Positions 22,691 to 34,205 of a DNA stretch of 64,000 nt are shown piece after piece. The stretch covers positions 558,001 through 622,000 of the forward strand of contig CM074759.1 in the NCBI GenBank assembly GCA_037355855.1. The letters run 5' to 3'. A program made the translations under genes and the position numbers. This DNA is from Pseudo-nitzschia pungens. Its lineage: Eukaryota; Bacillariophyta; Bacillariophyceae; Bacillariales; Bacillariaceae. The notes under the pieces were generated by a model that saw only the letters and a program-made list of their open reading frames with translations, searched no databases and was not told the origin of the DNA. The first letter of the stretch is position 1. The number at the start of each line of letters is the position of its first letter.

Positions 22691-24015
22691 CACTGAGGTA
22701 GTACTATTCTTGCTGCTTGTAGTAGTAGTACAGTTATACACTGCTGCTACATACTACTGCAGTGCGTAGGTAGTAGTACATAAGAGGTAGTCCAAAATTA
22801 TGGCGCAGCGGGGCTGGCTCTCTGTGGTTTAGGTGGCGCGCGATATCACCATCATCAGCTTTCTACTGGTTTCTACTATTACTTCAGTACGGTACATACT
22901 ACTACTAGTAGTAACTCTACTGCTATCATGTAGAAGAAATCAATTCTCGGCAAACACATGCATGACAGAAAATGCATGTGTCGTAAATCTTACTTCACAT
23001 AATTTTGGGTCGGAACGGAACAAGAAAGACGGCAACTGAAATATAATGAGATGGAAATGGTAAGTGAACCACATCAAGGTTGGAGGAGGTATTAATAATG
23101 GATTTTGATTCGTCTAACTGTGCATCATTGACTTGCCTGCTTGCTCCTGATAGGGAGGCGACCGCAACTGCTGATGAAATAGGATGCAACGGCAAATGAA
23201 ATATAATGCAACGGTGAGTGAAGCACATCAAGATCTGGGGTATTGATAATGGATTTCAATTGTTCTAATTCTGCATTGAGTTGCCTGCTTGCTACTGATA
23301 GGGAAGAATCAACTTTAATTCGACGGGGCAACTGAAAAATGATGCGAAACATGATGCAACGGGGCAACTGACACATATTGCGATCGCAAGACAAATATGA
23401 TGGGATCGCAACTGACAAAATGATGCGATTGCAACTGATGAAATATGATGCGATGTGAGGAGACCTTTACTGGCAGTACAGATACCGGTATGGATGAAAT
23501 TATCACGATGACCATTATTTAAAAATCGTTTGAACCAAAATTTGTGTGGTGTGCATGAGGACGAAGACGATCGGAGCAAAGAGCAACAACGATTTCAAGG
23601 ACGACGAAGACGATCGAAGCGAAGAGCAACGACGATTTCAGAGAGGACGACGAAGCCAATCGAAGCAAAGAGCAACAACAATTTCAGAGAGGACGACGAT
23701 TTCAGGGAGGACGACGAAGAGGAAGGCAATTTGGAGTGAAGAGCAACGACGACTTCAGGGAGGACGAAGACGATCGAAGCGAGAAGCAATGACGACTTCA
23801 AGGACGACGAAGACAAGGACGATCGAAACGAAGAGCGACGACGATTTCAAGGACGACCACTTCTTCTAACGAACCAAAATTTGTGTGTGCGTGTGTGAGA
23901 AAATTGAACAGAGAATAAACAATTATTAGAGTAATATCAATATTTATCAAAAGAAAGACTTATATTTTGCATCATAGTGTTTCAAAATTTTTTTTCATGG
24001 GGGTCGCGATTCCTG
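22690..24015. repeat. Inner left arm of the palindrome
   Basis: This segment pairs with 24368-25640 in inverted orientation. Clear mirror landmarks are the ACCAAAATTTGTGTGGTGTG block (23535 versus 24830), the GATTTCAAGGACGACGAAGA-type repeats, and AGAAAGACTTATATTTTGC next to the loop (23952 versus 24417). It also holds a ~125-bp direct duplication (23030-23160 and 23160-23300). No gene is recognised. Confidence 0.8.
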
Positions 24016-24367
24016 CGTCCGAAAACTGGTTCGCGACCCCTCCCAAGAATTTATTTAGGGGGGTCGCGATTTATTCCTGGCTCATTTTGACGTAGCTCGA
24101 TTCCTAGCTCTCTCGCGATTCGCAACCCCAATCGCGACCCAGTTACTACCTCAATTACGAAAATTACGAAAAAAAAAAATAAAATTCATACTCGACCCAA
24201 ATTTTTTTTCAATCTGACTCATTATTACCGACCCTACCATCATTATATATTATGAGACTGTTGCAGAAATTCACTCCCAAAAATTGATTTCTCATCCCGA
24301 CACAAAGTATTTCCCATCACACCCCTCAAGAAATTCATCACAAAAATCACAATTATTACCCGAAGCC
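24016..24367 (+). repeat. Palindrome loop, element B (352 bp)
   Basis: It starts with the same terminal sequence as block A (CGTCCGAAAACTGGTTCGCG), then CCCCTCCCAAGAATTTATTTA, and ends in ATTATTACCCGAAGCCC. A near copy lies inverted at 30944-31278, directly outside the right arm. It may be a separate small element (MITE-like) that uses the same ends as the large one. Confidence 0.8.
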
Positions 24368-25640
24368 CAGGAATCGCGACCCCCATGAAAAAAAATTTTG
24401 AAACACTATGATGCAAAATATAAGTCTTTCTTTTGATAAATATTGATATTACTCTAATAATTGTTTATTCTCTGTTCAATTTTCTCACACACGCACACAC
24501 AAATTTTGGTTCGTTAGAAGAAGTGGTCGTCCTTGAAATCGTCGTCGCTCTTCGTTTCGATCGTCCTCGTCTTCGTCGTCCTTGAGTCGTCGTTGCTTCT
24601 CGCTTCGATCGTCTTCATCCTCCCTGAAGTCGTCGTTGCTCTTCGCTCCGATTGCCTTCCTCAGTGTCGTCCTCCCTGAAATCGTCGTCCTCTCTGAAAT
24701 CGTCGTTGCTCTTCGTTTTCGATCGTCGTCGTCATCCTTGAAATCGTCGTTGCTCTTCGCTTCGATCGTCTTCGTCGTCCTTGAAATCGTCGTTGCTCTT
24801 TGCTCCGATCGTCTTCGTCCTCATGCACACCACACAAATTTTGGTTCAAACGATTTTTAAATAATGGTCATCGTGATAATTTCATCCATACCGGTATCTG
24901 TACTGCCAGTAAAGGTCTCCTCACATCGCATCATATTTCATCAGTTGCAATCGCATCATTTTGTCAGTTGCGATCCCATCATATTTGTCTTGCGATCACA
25001 ATATGTGTCAGTTGCCCCGTCGCATTAAAGTTGATTCTTCCCTATCAGTAGCAAGCAGGCAACTCAATACAGAATGAGAACAATTGAAATCCATTATCAA
25101 TACCCCAGATCTTGATGCGGTTTACTCACCGTTGCATTGTATTTCATTTGCCATTGCATCCTATTTCATCAGCAGTTGCAGTCGCCTCCCTATCAGGAGC
25201 AAGCAGGCAAGTCAATGATGCACAGTTAGACGAATCAAAATCCATTATTAATACCTCCTCCAACCTTGATGTGGTTCACTTACCATTTCCAGTTGCCGTC
25301 TTTCTTGTTCCATTCCGACCCAAAATTATGTGAAGTAAGATTTACGACCGACACATGCATTTTCTGTCATGCATTTATTTGCTGAGAATTGATTTCTTCT
25401 ACATGATAGCAGTAGAGTTACTACTAGTAGTATGTACCGTACTGAAGTAATAGTAGAAACCAGTAGAAACCTGATGGTGGTATTGCGCGCCACCTAAACC
25501 AAAGAGAGCCTGCCCCGCTGCGCCATAATTTTTGACTACCTCTTATGTACTACTACCTACGCACTGCAGTAGTATGTAGCAGCAGTGTATAACTGTACTA
25601 CTCTTACAAGCAGCAAGAATAGTACTACCTCAGTGAATAT
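24368..25640. repeat. Inner right arm of the palindrome
   Basis: Inverted counterpart of 22690-24015, with several indels in the GTCGTC-type repeat block (24530-24800). The two arms are therefore clearly diverged. No gene is recognised. Confidence 0.8.
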
Positions 25641-27060
25641 ACCATCAAATCAAATATCTGAATGAATCTGGCCAATCTTTGTGTGATTCCAATGTGAATA
25701 TTTCTCATCCTATGCATGGGCAAGAGTATGCAAAAAGAAGTATTCAAAAATCACCTATAATTTGGGTGTCACCACTGAATAATTAATATTTGGTCCACTA
25801 CTGGAAAATTCACTAGAAAATACTGTAAAATCACATATCGGAATGGATCTGGCCAATATTTGTGTAATTCCAATGTGAATATTCCTCATACTGTGCATGG
25901 GCAAGACTATTCAAAAAGAAGTATTTGAAAATCATTGAAAGTTTGGATGTCACCACTGAATAATTAATATTTGGCCCAGTACTGCGGCATGTACTAGAAA
26001 ATACTGTAAAATCAAATATCTGAATGAATCTGGCCAATCTTTGTGTGATTCCAGTGTGAATATTTCTCATCCTATCCATGGGCAAGACTATTCAAAAAGA
26101 AGTATTCCAAAAGCACCAATAATTTGGATGTCACCACTGAATAATTAATATTTGGTCCACTACTGCGGAATTTACTAGAAAATACTGTAAAATCAAATAT
26201 CTGAATGAATCTGGCCAATATTTGTGTGATTCCAGTGTGAATATTCCTCATCCTATGCATGGGCAAGAGTATTCAAAAAGAAGTATTCCAAAAGCACCAA
26301 TAATTTGGATGTCACCACTGAATAATTAATATTTGGTCCACTCCCGCGGAATTTACTAGAAAAAAGTACCAAATCAAATATCTGAATGAATGTGGCCAAT
26401 CTTTGTGTGATTCCAGTGTGTCTATTCCTCATCCTATGCATGGGCAAGAGTATGCAAAAACAAGTATTCAAAAATCACCTATAATTTGGGTGTCACCACT
26501 GAATAATTAATATTTGGTCCACTACTGCAGAATTCACTAGAAAAAAGTACCAAATCACATATCTGAATGAATGTGGCCAATATTTGTGTGATTCCAGTGT
26601 GAATATTTCTCATCCTATGCATGGGCAAGACTATTCAAAAAGAAGTATTCAAAAATCACCAATGGTATGGGTGTCACCACTCAATATTTAATATTTGGTC
26701 CACTACTGCGGAATTTACTAGAAAAAAATACTAAATCACATATCTGAACAAATCTGGCCAATAGTTGTGTGATTCCAGTGTGAATATTTCTCATCCGGTG
26801 CATGGGCAAGAGTATGCAAAAACAAGTATTCAAAAATCACCTATAATTTGGGTGTCACCACTGAATAATTAATATTTGGTAAACTACTGCAGAATTTACT
26901 AGAAAAAAGTACCAAATCACATATCTGAACAAATCTGGCCAATATTTGTGTGATTCCAGTGTGAATATTTCTCATCCTATGCATGGGGAAGAGTATGCAA
27001 AAAGAAGTATTCAAAAATCACCAATGGTATGGATGTCACCATTGAATAACTGAATACATC
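25640..27060 (-). repeat. 181-bp tandem array, right arm (about eight copies)
   Basis: The same unit as the left-arm array but inverted, read here as GTGATTCCAGTGTGAATATT, ATGGGCAAGA, and then AAAAAGAAGTATT. It has about two more copies than the left arm, so the arrays have expanded or contracted independently since the palindrome formed. Confidence 0.9.
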
Positions 27061-28310
27061 ACCTGGTGACAAGTGCTTCGCAGCAAAAATATTGCTATCG
27101 CATCGTGATGTAGCAAAAGACATTCCCATGGTTAGACTCGAACCACTACAGTTCATTTATGGCACAGTACCACTATTACACTCTAGTACTACTGAGAATA
27201 TGTTGTCTATATGTTATAATGCTACTACCATCTCAGGGAAGGCTCATCCTGTATAATATGTACCAACAGTAAGGTACCGGCGTACCTCCACCTCCACCAC
27301 TTCGCGCCAAAAGATTTGTACCAGTACCCTACGTACAGTATACACAGTACTGGAAACCTACACATCCCCTGCCTATGCATACATACGTACTACTAGCTAG
27401 GTACTAGTATGTATGCAGACATGTCATTTTTTCTTTTACTAAGACTGTAGACTTAGTACTGTAATCTACGTACATTGCTGTCATTTTTTCCAGTCAGCCT
27501 GTACAAACAGTACTGTTACCTACGTACATTATGTGCATCATCGCGTACATTATGTGCATCATCGCAGTGAATAATTTTGTTGTTCGATTTTCCGCCCCAC
27601 ATCTCCCTCGTGGTGGATGTGTCATAATTTTCATTTTCGTTTCGGTGTTGGAATTTTCTGGCCGGACCAGTTTAAAGTGAGAGCAAGGCGCCTGGTACCA
27701 TCTTGGAGAGACTAATGGCAAAGAAAGTAAAGAACTGATCACTCTTGAAATCCTTCCTGTTATCTTTTGTTATCAAGGTAGGGTGGGCTGCAGACCTTGA
27801 GTCATCTGGCTTACCCAGATATCTACGAGTACGACGCGCGAACGAACCTGCAGAGGACGACGAAGACGATCGGGGAGGGATGATGACACTAAAAGGTACG
27901 ACGAAGGTACGATCGTAGAAGAGGGGGACGACGATGACCGACACGACGACGACCGGGACGACGACGACCGGGATGACGACGACAACGGGAACGATAATGA
28001 CGACTAACCGCCTTTTGTTTATTTTGTACATTCACACAGGAGGAGAGATCGGAGCGAAGAGGAACGACGAAGGACAACGACAATAAAAGGTACCGTAATT
28101 GAATACCGATGGGGACAGAGAGAGACGACGATGACGACCGGAACGATAATGACGACTAACCGCCTGTTGTTTATTTTGTACATTCACACAGGAGATATTG
28201 GAGCCAAGAGGGACGACGACGACGGTCGGAACAACGAGGACCGACGGCGACAACCAGAACGATCGGAAAAGGTAATATGGCGACAAAGGCGATAGTTCTT
28301 TAAAAATATT
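27061..28310. repeat. Outer right arm: flank of the 181-bp array and GACGACCGG repeats
   Basis: This stretch mirrors 20508-21630. Shared landmarks include GGCTCATCCTGTATAATATGTACC (27240) against the GGTACATATTATACAGGATGAG block (21419-21440), and CCGCCCCACATCTCCCTCG (27590) against GAGGGAGATGTGGGGCGG (21099). A ~130-bp direct repeat (GACTAACCGCC, then TTTGTTTATTTTGTACATTC) occurs at 28000 and 28150. No gene is recognised. Confidence 0.7.
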
Positions 28311-28324
28311 CTCGTGTATTATCC

Positions 28325-30630
28325 CCCCTGTATTATCAACGCGTTGCTGCTTGCTGCTGCTTGCTGTCCCCCCCCTGTATTATCGACGCGTTGCTGCTTG
28401 CTTTCCCCCCCTGTATTATTGACGCATTGCTCCTGCTTGCTCCCCCCCCCCCGTACTATCGACGCGTTGCTGCTGCTTGACGCGTTGCTGCTGCTTGCTG
28501 TCCCCCCTCTGTATTATCAACGCGTTGCTACTTGCTCTTTCTGTAGTATTGCTGTCCCCCCCCCTGTATTATCGACGCGTTTATATTATCGACGGGTTGC
28601 AGCTGCTTTCTGCCCCCCCCCTGTATTATCGACGCGTTGCTGCTTGCTGCTTGCTGTCCCCCCCTGTATTATCAACGCGTTGGTTGCTGCTTGCTGTCCC
28701 CCCCCTTGTAGTATCGACGTGTTGCTGCTGCTTGCTGTCCCCCCCCCCTGTATTTTCGACGGATTTCTGCTTGCTGTCCCCCCTGTATTATCGACGCGTT
28801 GCTGCTTACTGCTTGCTGTCCCCCCTGTATTTTCGACGCGTTCGTTGCTGCTTACTGCTTGCTGTCCCCCCTGTATTTTCGACGCGTTCGTTGCTGCTTG
28901 CTGCTTGCTGTCCCCCCTGTATTTTCGACGCGTTCGTTGCTGCTTGCTGCTTGCTGTCCCCCCTGTATTTTCGACGCGTTCGTTGCTGCTTGCTGCTTGC
29001 TGCCCCCCCCTGTATTTTCGACGCGTTCGTTGCTGCTTGCTGCTTGCTGTCCCCCCTGTATTTTCGACGCGTTCGTTGCTGCTTGCTGCTTGCTGCCCCC
29101 CCCTGTATTTTCGACGCGTTCGTTGCTGCTTGCTGCTTGCTGTCCCCCCTGTATTTTCGACGCGTTCGTTGCTGCTTGCTGCTTGCTGCCCCCCCCTGTA
29201 TTTTCGACGCGTTCGTTGCTGCTTGCTGCTTGCTGTCCCCCCTGTATTTTCGACGCGTTCGTTGCTGCTTGCTGCTTGCTGTCCCCCCTGTATTTTTGAC
29301 GCGTTCGTTGCTGCTTGCTGCCCCCCCCTGTATTATCGACGCGTTGCTGCTTACTGCTTGCTGCCCCCCCTGTATTTTCGACGCGTTCGTTGCTGCTTGC
29401 TGCTTGCTGTCCCCCCTGTATTTTTGACGCGTTCGTTGCTGCTTGCTGCCCCCCCCTGTATTATCGACGCGTTGCTGCTTACTGCTTGCTGCCCCCCCTG
29501 TATTTTCGACGCGTTCGTTGCTGCTTGCTGCTTGCTGCCCCCCCCTGTATTTTCGACGCGTTCGTTGCTGCTTGCTGCTTGCTGTCCCCCCTGTATTTTC
29601 GACGCGTTCGTTGCTGCTTGCTGCTTGCTGCCCCCCCCTGTATTTTCGACGCGTTCGTTGCTGCTTGCTGCTTGCTGTCCCCCCTGTATTTTCGACGCGT
29701 TCGTTGCTGCTTGCTGCTTGCTGTCCCCCCTGTATTTTTGACGCGTTCGTTGCTGCTTGCTGCCCCCCCCTGTATTATCGACGCGTTGCTGCTTACTGCT
29801 TGCTGCCCCCCCTGTATTTTCGACGCGTTCGTTGCTGCTTGCTGCTTGCTGTCCCCCCTGTATTTTTGACGCGTTCGTTGCTGCTTGCTGCCCCCCCCTG
29901 TATTATCGACGCGTTGCTGCTTACTGCTTGCTGCCCCCCCTGTATTTTCGACGCGTTCGTTGCTGCTTGCTGCTTGCTGTCCCCCCTGTATTGTCGACGC
30001 GTTCGTTGCTGCTTGCTGCTTGCTGTCCCCCCTGTATTTTCGACGCGTTCGTTGCTGCTTGCTGCTTGCTGTCCCCCCTGTATTTTCGACGCGTTCGTTG
30101 CTGCTTGCTGCCCCCCCCTGTATTATCGACGTGTTGCTGCTTGCTGCTTGCTGTCCCCCCCTGTATTATCGACGCGTTGCTGCTGCTTGCTGTCCCCCCT
30201 GTATTATGGACGCGTTGCTGTTTGTATTGACGCGTTGTTGCCCACCCTGTGTTAGATTTTTTTTTCTACATAAATCCCTGTACAATTTGTACTGGAAAAT
30301 CGATTTTTTTGATTGGCTCATTCACTCAGCACCTCTATCTGCTTGCTGTCCCCCATGTATTACCGACACGTCGCTGCTTGCTGCTGCTTGCTGTCCCCCC
30401 TGCTGTATTATCGACGCGTTGCTGCTTGCTGTCCCCCCTGCTGTATTATCGACGCGTTGCTGCTTGCTGTCCCCCCTGCTGTAATATCGACGCGTTGCTG
30501 CTTGCTGTCCCCCCTGCTGTATTATCGACGCGTTGCTGCTTGCTGTCCCCCCTGCTGTATTATCGACGCGTTTGTATTATCGACGCGTTGCTGCTTGCTG
30601 TCCCCCCCTGTATTATCGACTCGTTGGTTG
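28325..30630 (-). repeat. Right array of 46-bp units (inverted counterpart of the left array)
   Basis: Units read TTGCTGCTTGCTGCTTGCTG, then CCCCCCTGTATTTTCGACGCG. Between 28820 and 30110 the period is a regular 46 bp, with higher-order blocks of about 128 and 314 bp repeated almost exactly, a sign of recent unequal exchange. Because 46 is not divisible by 3, frames through the array cycle through all phases and are not evidence of coding. The 30250-30335 insert mirrors 19407-19487. Confidence 0.9.
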
Positions 30631-30641
30631 CTGCATGCTGT

Positions 30642-30943
30642 CACTTTTGTGTGATTGATGATTGAAGTAAATCTGATTAAAAATTATTTGTTATGTTGAG
30701 TCAAATGTGTCAAATGTGTAAAATGGAATGAAAGGGTGACGAGGGACTGAATATCAGGGTCTAGATCAGAACATTTTCCTGAAAACGATGCGGGGATCGA
30801 GAAAAAGGAGAAATAAGGTTGAGAATAATGGAAAAAAGGTTGTGAAATAAAAAATTGGGGTCGCATTTTTCTGAGACAAGTCGTGATTGGGTCGCGATCC
30901 GGTCGCGATTGGTCGCGATGGGTCGCGAACCAGTTTTCGGACG
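30642..30943 (-). repeat. Right terminal inverted repeat block (A')
   Basis: Inverted copy of 17924-18238, ending CGCGAACCAGTTTTCGGACG at 30943. It differs from the left block by small indels (for example in the GAAAACGATGCGGGG segment). Confidence 0.85.
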
Positions 30944-31278
30944 TGGGCTTCGGGTAATAATTGTGATTTTTGTGATGAATTTCTTGAGGGGTGTGATGGG
31001 AAATACTTTGTGTCGGGATGAGAAATCAATTTTTGGGAGTGAATTTCTGCAACAGTCTCATAATATATAATGATGGTAGGGTCAGTAATAATGAGTCAGA
31101 TTGAAAAAAAATTTGGGTCTTTATTTTTTTTTCTCGTAATTGAGGTAGTTAGGCGGTCGCGATTGAGGTTGCGAATCGCGAGAGAGCTAGGAATCGAGCT
31201 ACGTCAAAATGAGCCAGGAATAAATCGCGACCCCCCTAAATAAATTCTTGGGAGGGGTCGCGAACCAGTTTTCGGACG
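30944..31278 (-). repeat. Inverted copy of loop element B (B')
   Basis: The segment starts TGGGCTTCGGGTAATAATTG and ends CGCGAACCAGTTTTCGGACG. It matches the loop 24016-24367 in reverse orientation with several small differences. It lies outside the right arm with no counterpart outside the left arm, so the element is asymmetric at its ends. Confidence 0.8.
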
Positions 31279-31986
31279 AAGTTGACAGGGGAAGACATTC
31301 GTCAGTTTATTCTTGCTGCTGGTGCTGCTGCTGCTGCTGCTGGGGGGCTAGTACTAGTATGAGTGCTGGTGCTGTGGGCGCTCAGCATTCACTCTTTGCT
31401 GATACTACTACGAACGTGAGGTTGTAGCTGTTGCTGCTGCTGTTAGTCTCCTGGAACCGTATCATTGAAACTGCTTCCTTCTGTCCTTCGACATCCCCAG
31501 GAGCTTCTTGCGAAAAATGGTTGTGGCGACATGCACATACATTTGTGAGAATGAGGTCGAGCCTGCTACTAGTAGTACTTGTACTACGTAGTAGTACGTC
31601 GGTATTAGTAGAACCCCCCCAGGTCCTGAACGGAAAGAAAAGGAGACAAAAGATACTTCCTCCGTTCCAAAACAGCTGTGCGATGACTTTAGGGCAATAG
31701 AGGTTCTCGTGCTTTACGTCACAATGAAAGGATGACCAATTCCTTGGCATAGTGTTCGGCCATCAAATTTACAGTATGAAGAATTCAATTCATGAAGAAC
31801 GTTTGCAAACGGTTCGGAAGCGCGCACCGTTTTCTCAATTCGCGTAACAATAGTAACAATATTTCGTAAAGTATCAGAACATTCACAATTTTCCATACTA
31901 CTCCGAAAATTCTACCTTAACGTGTACGTAGTAACAGATAGTGTATTTGAACACGAATTTCCGAAGTTGCAGGTCAGAAAATCAAC
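31279..31986. other. Upstream region of the first coiled-coil paralogue
   Basis: It contains a (GCT)n run at 31316-31345 and ACTAGTAGTAC-type repeats at 31565-31600. The block at 31631-31650 (CGGAAAGAAAAGGAGACAAAA) matches 35477-35497 (CGGAAAGAAGAGAAGGCAAAA) upstream of the third paralogue. With 16.75-17.92 kb it forms one duplicated 5' region, now split by the palindrome. No convincing gene. Confidence 0.5.
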
Positions 31987-32222
31987 ATGGTAAGCCAGGA
32001 GCCAAGCGCCAAGGGAATTTCCGAACTTGCAGGTCAGGAAATCAACATGGTGAGCCAGGAGCCGAGCGCCAATCGAATTTCCGAACTGCCGAGCGCCAAG
32101 CGAATTTCCGAACTTGCAGGTCAGGAAATCAACATGGTGAGCCAGGAGCCGAGCGCCAATGGAATTTCCGAACTTGCAGGTCAGAAAATTAACATGGTGA
32201 GCAAGGAGCGGAGCGCCAAGCG
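31960..32222 (+). repeat. 60-bp tandem repeat covering the start of the first paralogue
   Basis: Four units of 60 bp and one truncated 27-bp unit carry AATTTCCGAACTTGCAGGTC then AACATGGTGAGCCAGGAGCC. ATGs recur at 31987, 32047, 32134 and 32194, all in one frame. The last unit passes into the normal family start, so the array arose by duplicating the start region of the gene. Confidence 0.9.
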
Positions 32223-32805
32223 ACTTTCCGAAGTTGCCGAAGAGCTCGTGAAGGCAGCTTACGATCAAACCGAAGTAGTCGCCGTCGACCTCCAACGGGA
32301 GATAGCAGCCAGCCTTTCGGGATTAAAAGAAGAGTCGGTTGCCCTCAGGTGCGATGCCAACAGCAAACTAGACGCCGTGAACAATACGATGCACACCATG
32401 AATCAGACTCTACAGGAGACCAAGACAACGACTGAGTCACTGTTGGCAGCAATCAATACCCTCAACAAATCTATAAGAGAGGAGGGAAAGCACAATCGTC
32501 TTGTTGCTGCTCTTCAGCGCATCGATAGTGTCGAAAATTATTCTTATTCCAGGTCGGGAGTTGGAGGAGGAATGAGCATCCAACCTCTGCTCAAAAACAT
32601 CATCACAAGCTTTATCAAGGGTTTTGGATACAAGATCGATGGCCTCATTCTTACCAATTATAATGCTACCTCCCGTGTCTCGAAAGGTGAAGAAAAGAAA
32701 GAAGCATTTCGTAAGAAGTTGACAGAAACCGTCCATTCTCTCACCGGGACTGTTCCAAAAACTGTAAAAGACAGCAGCGGCGCCTGGGTTATTTGGTACG
32801 AGTAG
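31987..32805 (+). CDS. Unrecognised coiled-coil family protein, paralogue 1 (272 aa from first ATG)
   Basis: I do not recognise this family. The protein has an N-terminal motif KRLSEVAEELVKAAYDQ, then a helical, coiled-coil-like middle (LDAVNNTMHTMNQTLQETK, then LLAAINTLNKSIREEGKHNR). A ~90-residue C-terminal region ends LTGTVPKTVKDSSGAW, with TAG at 32805. Paralogues 2 (33684) and 3 (35672) share all three parts. The first 69 residues come from the tandem duplication of the start segment. By comparison with the paralogues the ancestral start is ATG 32194, which would give 203 residues, so several in-frame starts are available. No signal peptide or membrane segment is seen. The motif layout suggests a soluble oligomer; that is inference. 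Confidence 0.7.
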   Translation: MVSQEPSAKGISELAGQEINMVSQEPSANRISELPSAKRISELAGQEINMVSQEPSANGISELAGQKINMVSKERSAKRLSEVAEELVKAAYDQTEVVAVDLQREIAASLSGLKEESVALRCDANSKLDAVNNTMHTMNQTLQETKTTTESLLAAINTLNKSIREEGKHNRLVAALQRIDSVENYSYSRSGVGGGMSIQPLLKNIITSFIKGFGYKIDGLILTNYNATSRVSKGEEKKEAFRKKLTETVHSLTGTVPKTVKDSSGAWVIWYE

Positions 32806-33683
32806 AAGAAGACAAAACAGAAATACATGCCCTAGTCATAATTCAATGCATTTTCGAATGCTTGTAAGCAACGATGTACTACGGAATTCCCAACAGCGGT
32901 CCGCCCGGTCCACAAAGTCGACTGCTAATGTCTATCTTTACTTGAGGACTGCTGTTGGGATCCCGGCAAGGATCAATCATAAGTTTGTAAACCAAGATAA
33001 TATGTAGAATCTCGCAGTTTCGAGATCGTTAGTTCTTGTAAGCGGAGTAAGACCTTCAACTTGTGGTATTGGATTCAGTTCCAAACTGATGTAGCAAAGA
33101 GAGTGAAAACCTGCGTGTAGTTCATCAACCCATCTGACCGATCGGATAGCGCCATCGGCTCGGCACTTGTTCTGTTCTATAGTGCCGTGGGGGTGTTGAA
33201 AAATAATTCAAGGAATGCAGTATCTATATTTTTTGTTGCCGGAGATTCTTAGACGCCACTTTCGTCACCGCAGATTGCAGAAGTTTACAAAGAGGAGTTG
33301 ATGCTCTATGGTGAACGAATGGTCATTGCTGGGATTTCAATGATTGTCGCAACTCCGAGGAGTACACGTGCACCTTACAGTTTTTGCTTTGATGTTATTC
33401 CCAATTGATAACACTTTGAAGTCCCGGAATTTTTTGAAGTTTTTGAGTGTCCGAGAAGCAATGAGTGACTCACTGAATAATCATCCGAGGAGAAGATCGC
33501 TCGCGCAAATTAGGTCCAACTTCGAATGCTCGTGGAGCACTCAGAAAGGAACCCAATCAGCGGCATTATCAACCTCGTCGCGGTGTCACTCATAATCAGA
33601 TCAAATGGATTGCATTGTGGGTTGAAACGCGTGAATTGGACAGACAGATGAGCAAACAACCAAACAACCAAACAAAAAACATT
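32806..33683. other. Intergenic between paralogues 1 and 2
   Basis: About 0.9 kb with no convincing gene. A plus frame at 33344-33595 has no support beyond being open. Confidence 0.4.
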
Positions 33684-34205
33684 ATGAGTAACGAGGAGAG
33701 TGTGACGCGACTTTCGAAGGCTGCCGAAGAGCTTGTGAAAGCAGCTTACGAGCAAATAGGCGTCGACCTTGAGATTGATATGAACAAGAACCTGGAGGCT
33801 GTGAACCGCAAGTTGGGCACCATGAACGAGAACCTGCGGGACACCAAGAAGGCAATCAATTCACTCTTGACAGCAATCAATAACCTAAACTCCTCGATCA
33901 AAGAAGAGGGACAGAAGAATCGTCTAACTAGCGCTGTTCAGTGTGCACATACTGGTAACTTCAACATGTACGGTCCTGTTATCGATGGTTCTACTGGAAA
34001 AGTTGAACTTTACTATGAATTCATCACAAGCATCCTCAAAAACTTTTTGTCAGGGCATGAATACAACATCGACGCATACTCTTTCAAACATAGTCCGGAA
34101 TATAACCTTCGTGGAAAGCTGGAATACGACATCCACGCTCTTACCGGGTCTGTTCCAAGGTTTGCCAAAAACAGCGACGGTCACTTGTGCATTTTTCGCA
34201 AATAA
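33684..34205 (+). CDS. Unrecognised coiled-coil family protein, paralogue 2 (173 aa)
   Basis: The start at ATG 33684 gives MSNEESVTRLSKAAEELVKA, matching the paralogue starts; ATG 33648 in the same frame is an alternative. The middle is heptad-like (LEAVNRKLGTMNENLRDTK, then LLTAINNLNSSIKEEGQKNR). The C-terminal region contains ITSILKNFLSGHEYNIDAY and ends LTGSVPRFAKNSDGHLCIFR, with TAA at 34205. It is the shortest and most regular member and best defines the family boundaries. No catalytic motif or targeting signal is visible. Confidence 0.7.
   Translation: MSNEESVTRLSKAAEELVKAAYEQIGVDLEIDMNKNLEAVNRKLGTMNENLRDTKKAINSLLTAINNLNSSIKEEGQKNRLTSAVQCAHTGNFNMYGPVIDGSTGKVELYYEFITSILKNFLSGHEYNIDAYSFKHSPEYNLRGKLEYDIHALTGSVPRFAKNSDGHLCIFRK

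Larger units (their letters stand above)
17924..31278. mobile_element. Giant foldback-type palindromic element, about 13.4 kb
   Basis: The left end reads CGTCCGAAAACTGGTTCGCG at 17924, and the same sequence appears inverted ending at 30943 and again at 31278. The left arm (17924-24015) and right arm (24368-30943) are inverted copies in the same mirror order: terminal block, array of ~46-bp units, GATCG-rich degenerate repeats, 181-bp array, unique block, then loop (24016-24367). An inverted copy of the loop follows the right arm (30944-31278). The arms differ by substitutions, indels and copy number, which argues against a simple assembly hairpin. No transposase is recognisable. The structure resembles foldback/Galileo-like elements. 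Other readings are a structural chromosome element or a composite of several insertions. Confidence 0.7.
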
